Shown: positions 6,250 to 8,763 of the stretch, in pieces
How the letters are laid out: each line of letters starts with the position of its first letter
Numbering within the stretch: position 1 is the stretch's first letter
From: Pseudomonadota bacterium
GTDB lineage: Bacteria > Pseudomonadota > Alphaproteobacteria > Kiloniellales > J153
Length of the DNA stretch: 8,763 nucleotides
Direction of reading: 5' to 3'
NCBI GenBank assembly: GCA_022572105.1
Contig: JACZWN010000150.1
Span: forward strand, 1-8,763
Notes under the pieces: model-generated
Told to the model about the DNA's origin: nothing
Database searches by the model: none
What the model saw: the letters and a program-made list of their open reading frames with translations, nothing else
Program-made: the position numbers and the translations under genes

Positions 6250-6277
6250 GACCTCATGATCTCTTGAGGTCCGGACC
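6250..6277. promoter_or_regulatory. Overlapping palindromes, candidate operator or 5' UTR hairpin
   Basis: GACCTCA (6250-6256) and TGAGGTC (6265-6271) form a perfect 7-bp inverted repeat with an 8-nt loop. The right arm overlaps a perfect 10-bp palindrome GGTCCGGACC (6268-6277). The result is four spaced GGTC/GACC half sites about 40 bp before the next start codon. This suits an operator for the ribbon-helix-helix protein encoded immediately downstream (autoregulation), or an mRNA hairpin. There is no T-tract, so a terminator for the rhomboid gene is less likely. Confidence 0.45.
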
Positions 6278-6316
6278 GCCGCGGGCGCGCGGCCGCGAAA
6301 CCTAAGGAAGCGAAGC

Positions 6317-6853
6317 ATGCGCGACGACGACGAATTCCTCCGCAGCATTCCCCCGTTCCTGCGCCGGCGCGAGGCGCAGCGGCCCGAGGCACAGCGGCCC
6401 GAGAAATCGCCCGCGCGGCTGCCTGATCCGGCCGGCGAAGAGCGGGCTGCCCGGCCCATCAAGCCGGCCGAGCCCATCGCGCCGATAGCCGCGCCCGCGG
6501 CCCCGGCGGCGCAAGATTCCGGGGCGCAAACGGCCGCCCCGCGGATCGTCGAGCTGGCCGCACGCCAGGTCGAAACCGTCCAGGCCGGCGCGAACCCGGC
6601 CGGGCAGCGCGCCCGCATCGAGCTCGCCTTCGACAACGAGACCGCGCCCGACGATGCCGGGGCCCAGGACGTGGCCTTCCAGGTCACCCTGCCGCGCAGC
6701 GTGGTCCGTCAGATCCGCGTGCTGGCCGCGAAAAAGGACACGACCCAGCGCGCGATCGTGCTCCGCGCGCTCCGCCTGGCCGGGCTGTGGGTCCCGGAGG
6801 GGACCGACGTCGACCGGCGCGGCCGCACCGCCAAGCGCCGCCAACAGGCCTGA
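6317..6853 (+). CDS. Putative ribbon-helix-helix DNA-binding protein with disordered N-terminus
   Basis: I do not recognise this 178-residue protein as a named family. Residues 1-115 are rich in Pro, Ala, Arg and Glu and likely disordered, with a small internal duplication (EAQRP at 19-23 and 24-28). Residues 119-157 read as a strand (VAFQVTLP) followed by two helices (RSVVRQIRVLAAKK and TTQRAIVLRALRLAGL). This is the pattern of MetJ/Arc/CopG-type ribbon-helix-helix domains, which dimerise and insert the strand into the DNA major groove. A basic tail (167-176) could add DNA contact. The ATG is supported by AAGGAAG 6 bp upstream. Uniform G/C thirds support coding. The palindromes and the CtrA-like site just upstream suggest autoregulation and possibly cell-cycle control. 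An antitoxin role is possible, but no toxin partner is adjacent. Confidence 0.65.
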   Translation: MRDDDEFLRSIPPFLRRREAQRPEAQRPEKSPARLPDPAGEERAARPIKPAEPIAPIAAPAAPAAQDSGAQTAAPRIVELAARQVETVQAGANPAGQRARIELAFDNETAPDDAGAQDVAFQVTLPRSVVRQIRVLAAKKDTTQRAIVLRALRLAGLWVPEGTDVDRRGRTAKRRQQA

Positions 6854-6875
6854 ACCCAGCACGCTTCAAACGATC

Positions 6876-6929
6876 CGCCGCCCCGATCATGCCGCCGCCG
6901 AGGACCGCGACGTCAAAGGCCGCGCCCAC
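6876..6929 (-). pseudogene. Remnant of an FAD/NAD-binding oxidoreductase N-terminus
   Basis: Three bases after the ABC transporter stop codon, GTG at 6929-6927 opens a frame reading VGAAFDVAVLGGGMIGAA. This is the beta-alpha-beta Rossmann fingerprint (GxGxxG, here GGGMIG) at the N-terminus of FAD-dependent oxidoreductases such as the DAO family. Codon thirds are almost all G/C. After this point the frame (DRLKRAGFRPVGG) may retain a little more similarity, but it then runs antisense through the ribbon-helix-helix gene and loses any family likeness. It therefore appears to be the stub of a gene once cotranscribed with the transporter and cut off by a rearrangement. The homology is short, so chance resemblance cannot be excluded. 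Confidence 0.5.
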
Positions 6930-6932
6930 GTT

Positions 6933-8666
6933 TTAGCTCGCGGCGCTGGCGGTGCCGCCGGTCATCTGGTGCGCGACCAGACGGGCGTAGAGGCCGCCAC
7001 GCGCGATCAACTGAGTGTGATTCCCGATCTCGACGACCCGGCCCTGGTCGAGCACGACGATGCTGTCGGCGCTGCGCACCGTCGAGAGCCGGTGGGCGAT
7101 GACCACGGTGGTGCGATCGTGCATCAGCTCCGCCAGCGCCCGGCGCACGAGCCGTTCGTTGACCGCGTCGAGATGGGAGGTCGCCTCGTCGAGGATCAGC
7201 ACCGGCGCGTCCTTGAGGAAGGCGCGGGCGATGGCGACGCGCTGGCGCTGGCCGCCGGAAAGGCTCATGCCGCGCTCGCCGACCGGGGTGTCGAGGCCTT
7301 CGGGCAGGCCGGCGACGAAGTCGGCGAGCGCCGCGCGCTCGACCGCTTGGCGAACCTCGGCTTCGCTGGCCGCCGGGCGCGCGATCAGGATGTTATGGCG
7401 CAGGCTCTCGTTGAACAGGTAGGTGTCCTGGGCGACCAGCGCGATGCGGCCGCGCAGGGCATCGAGGCGGTAGCCGCGCAGATCCGCGCCGTCCATGCGG
7501 ACGGCGCCGCTATCCGGGTCCCAGAAGCGCATCATCAACTGGGCGAGCGTGGTCTTGCCGGCGCCCGACGGGCCGACCAGCGCCACCGTGGCGCCCGCCG
7601 GAACCGTGAACGAGACGCCGCCGAGCGCCGGCCGATTGGCGCCGTAATAGCTGTACGTGACGTCGCCGACCTCGAGCGCGACCCCGCCGCGGCGCGCCTG
7701 CGCGCTCACGCCCGGCCCATCGGTCACCACCACCGGCTCGTCGTGGACCGCGTAGAGGCGCCGCGTCGCGCCCAGGGTTTCGGCGAGCTGGCGCCCGACG
7801 TTGGCGATCTCGGAGACCGGCAGGAAGGCGGACATGGCGAGCAGCGTCAACAGCGGCAGCGCGCCGCTATCCAGGCTGCCCGCGCCGACCAGGTGCGCGC
7901 CGGCGACGATCACGGCGAGCCCGCCCAGGCCGGTGGCGACCTCCAGCGTCGCGGTCTGCACGGTGAGATCGCTGAAGAAGGGGAGGCGCAGGCGGTGGCA
8001 GGCGCGGATGCGCTCGACGAAGGCCGCGCCGCGCCGCTCGGCCTGCTGGAAGGCGACGATCTCGGCCAGGCCCTGGATGGTGTCGACGGCGTGGGCGTTG
8101 AGCTCGGCCAGCGCCTCGCGCGCACGCGAACCGAGCCGGTCGATGCGCGCGCGCATGAACAAGGGGGCGAGCGCGGACATCAGGAGGAAGGGCGCGAGCG
8201 CCAGCGCCAGGAGCCAGTCGAAGGCGACCAGGGTGACCAGCACGGCGCCCGGCACCAGGACCGCGACGAACGCGGGCGCCACGGTGTGGGCGAAGAAATA
8301 CTCGATCTTCTCCACGTCCTGGGTCGCCAGGGCCGTGAGATCGCCGGTGCGCCGGCGCAGCAGATAGGCCGGGGCCAGCTTGTCGAGCTTGTCGAACAGT
8401 GCGATGCGCATCTCGGCCAAGAGCCGGAACGCCATGTCGTGGGCGATCCAGGACTCGAGCCAATGGAGCAGTCCGGCGAGCGGCGCGACCACGGCGAGCC
8501 CGATGAGGTGCGCCTCGAACGGCGCGCCGGCCTTGACCGCCGCCACGACGAGAGCGCTCAGCACGCCGACGCCGATGAGCGCGCCCACGCGCAGCACGCC
8601 GAACAGGAAGGTCAGCGTCAACCTGCCCCGCCAAGGCCGCATCAGCCCCATGAGGATGGCGATCAC
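6933..8666 (-). CDS. CydC-like ABC exporter, fused membrane and ATPase half-transporter
   Basis: The 577-residue protein has an ABC type-1 membrane domain (about 1-310; hydrophobic segments near 16-45, 55-72, 130-170 and 243-285) and a C-terminal ATPase. Walker A is GPSGAGKT (365-372), the Q-loop is Q413, the signature is LSGGQ (469-473), Walker B is VLILDE (489-494, catalytic E494) and the switch histidine is H525. All are intact, so it should hydrolyse ATP and export a substrate across the inner membrane as a dimer. The segment RLLAEMRIALFDKLDKLAPAYLL with RRRTGDL is reminiscent of CydC/CydD thiol exporters, but no cyd genes are visible and the substrate is not assigned. GTG at 8666 gives a typical N-terminus (IAILMGLMRPWRGRL). 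Ribosome binding sequence is weak, and the same frame stays open upstream to the window edge, so the true start may lie outside. An oxidoreductase remnant follows its stop codon. Confidence 0.88.
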   Translation of the reverse strand: MIAILMGLMRPWRGRLTLTFLFGVLRVGALIGVGVLSALVVAAVKAGAPFEAHLIGLAVVAPLAGLLHWLESWIAHDMAFRLLAEMRIALFDKLDKLAPAYLLRRRTGDLTALATQDVEKIEYFFAHTVAPAFVAVLVPGAVLVTLVAFDWLLALALAPFLLMSALAPLFMRARIDRLGSRAREALAELNAHAVDTIQGLAEIVAFQQAERRGAAFVERIRACHRLRLPFFSDLTVQTATLEVATGLGGLAVIVAGAHLVGAGSLDSGALPLLTLLAMSAFLPVSEIANVGRQLAETLGATRRLYAVHDEPVVVTDGPGVSAQARRGGVALEVGDVTYSYYGANRPALGGVSFTVPAGATVALVGPSGAGKTTLAQLMMRFWDPDSGAVRMDGADLRGYRLDALRGRIALVAQDTYLFNESLRHNILIARPAASEAEVRQAVERAALADFVAGLPEGLDTPVGERGMSLSGGQRQRVAIARAFLKDAPVLILDEATSHLDAVNERLVRRALAELMHDRTTVVIAHRLSTVRSADSIVVLDQGRVVEIGNHTQLIARGGLYARLVAHQMTGGTASAAS

Positions 8667-8763
8667 TCGCGCCCAGCCGAGCCCCTCGGCGCGCAGGATG
8701 GCGCTGGCGCGGTCGCCCTCCGCCTCGAGGATCGTGGCCGCCCTGTTGCCCGTGGCGCGCAGG
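8667..8763 (-). CDS. SPFH/prohibitin-like coding segment, in frame with the ABC gene (partial)
   Basis: Reading on the minus strand from the window edge, 32 codons without a stop give LRATGNRAATILEAEGDR followed by ASAILRAEGLGWAR, running directly into the ABC reading frame at 8666. The repeated (A)xILEAEGDRxxAILRAEG pattern is characteristic of the coiled-coil region of SPFH (stomatin/prohibitin/HflC-like) membrane-scaffold proteins. Nearly every third base is G or C, so this frame rather than the alternatives appears to be coding. It could be the end of an SPFH gene fused to the ABC gene, an unusual N-terminal extension of the transporter, or a chance Ala/Glu/Arg-rich tail. The alternative frame ends in a TGA overlapping the GTG start (GTGA), but its codon thirds look non-coding. 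Confidence 0.45.

Noticed and set aside
6302..6862. Minus-strand frames opposite the ribbon-helix-helix gene
   Set aside because: They lack a ribosome binding site and family motifs. The plus strand has a good Shine-Dalgarno and a plausible fold. Only the Rossmann-like stub ending at 6929 was kept.
6317..8666. Possibility of a toxin-antitoxin or defence system involving the ribbon-helix-helix gene
   Set aside because: No small toxin-like gene lies next to it. Its neighbours are a rhomboid protease and a convergent ABC transporter.

Overview
This window looks like chromosomal DNA from a high-GC alphaproteobacterium, probably Rhodospirillales- or Rhizobiales-like. Three things suggest this: coding thirds are strongly G/C in most genes, there is a TolB/TPR-type class III adenylate cyclase of a kind abundant in those groups, and a CtrA-like TTAACCAT half site lies upstream of one gene. 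These placements are by eye and no database search was possible.

Layout. (1) Positions 1-331 hold the edge of an IS481-family insertion sequence (N-terminus of its transposase, minus strand), then a short 16-bp tandem duplication and a GGGGACAGTATGC-type intergenic element. (2) Positions 332-2157 hold a divergent pair: a mandelate racemase-family enolase-superfamily enzyme (minus) and a peroxiredoxin-like CxxC protein (plus). They share a 194-bp spacer containing a FadR/GntR-type palindrome just upstream of the racemase-like gene. (3) Positions 2158 to about 4170 have clearly lower GC, near 50% by eye. This stretch holds a small exported cupin protein (plus) and, convergent to it, the C-terminal part of a membrane adenylate cyclase with TolB-like and TPR domains (minus). 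The N-terminal catalytic half of the cyclase returns to the high-GC style, so the gene looks mosaic. (4) Positions 4913-5318 are a gene-poor spacer. (5) Positions 5319-6853 hold a rhomboid intramembrane protease and a protein with a disordered N-terminus and a predicted ribbon-helix-helix C-terminus, the latter preceded by nested palindromes. (6) Positions 6933-8763 (minus) hold a CydC-like ABC exporter half-transporter. It is followed immediately by a remnant of an FAD/NAD-binding oxidoreductase and preceded, in the same open frame at the window edge, by an SPFH/prohibitin-like stretch.

There is no single obvious pathway. The genes form small independent units: a sugar-acid or hydroxy-acid enzyme, a redox protein, cAMP signalling, membrane proteolysis, a putative DNA-binding regulator and an exporter. 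No clear defence system, CRISPR array, tRNA or rRNA was seen. The most unusual points are the Lys-to-Arg change at a catalytic base of the racemase-like enzyme, the compositionally mosaic cyclase, the cupin lacking a usual metal ligand, the palindrome cluster before the ribbon-helix-helix gene, and the open-frame junction of SPFH-like sequence with the ABC transporter.
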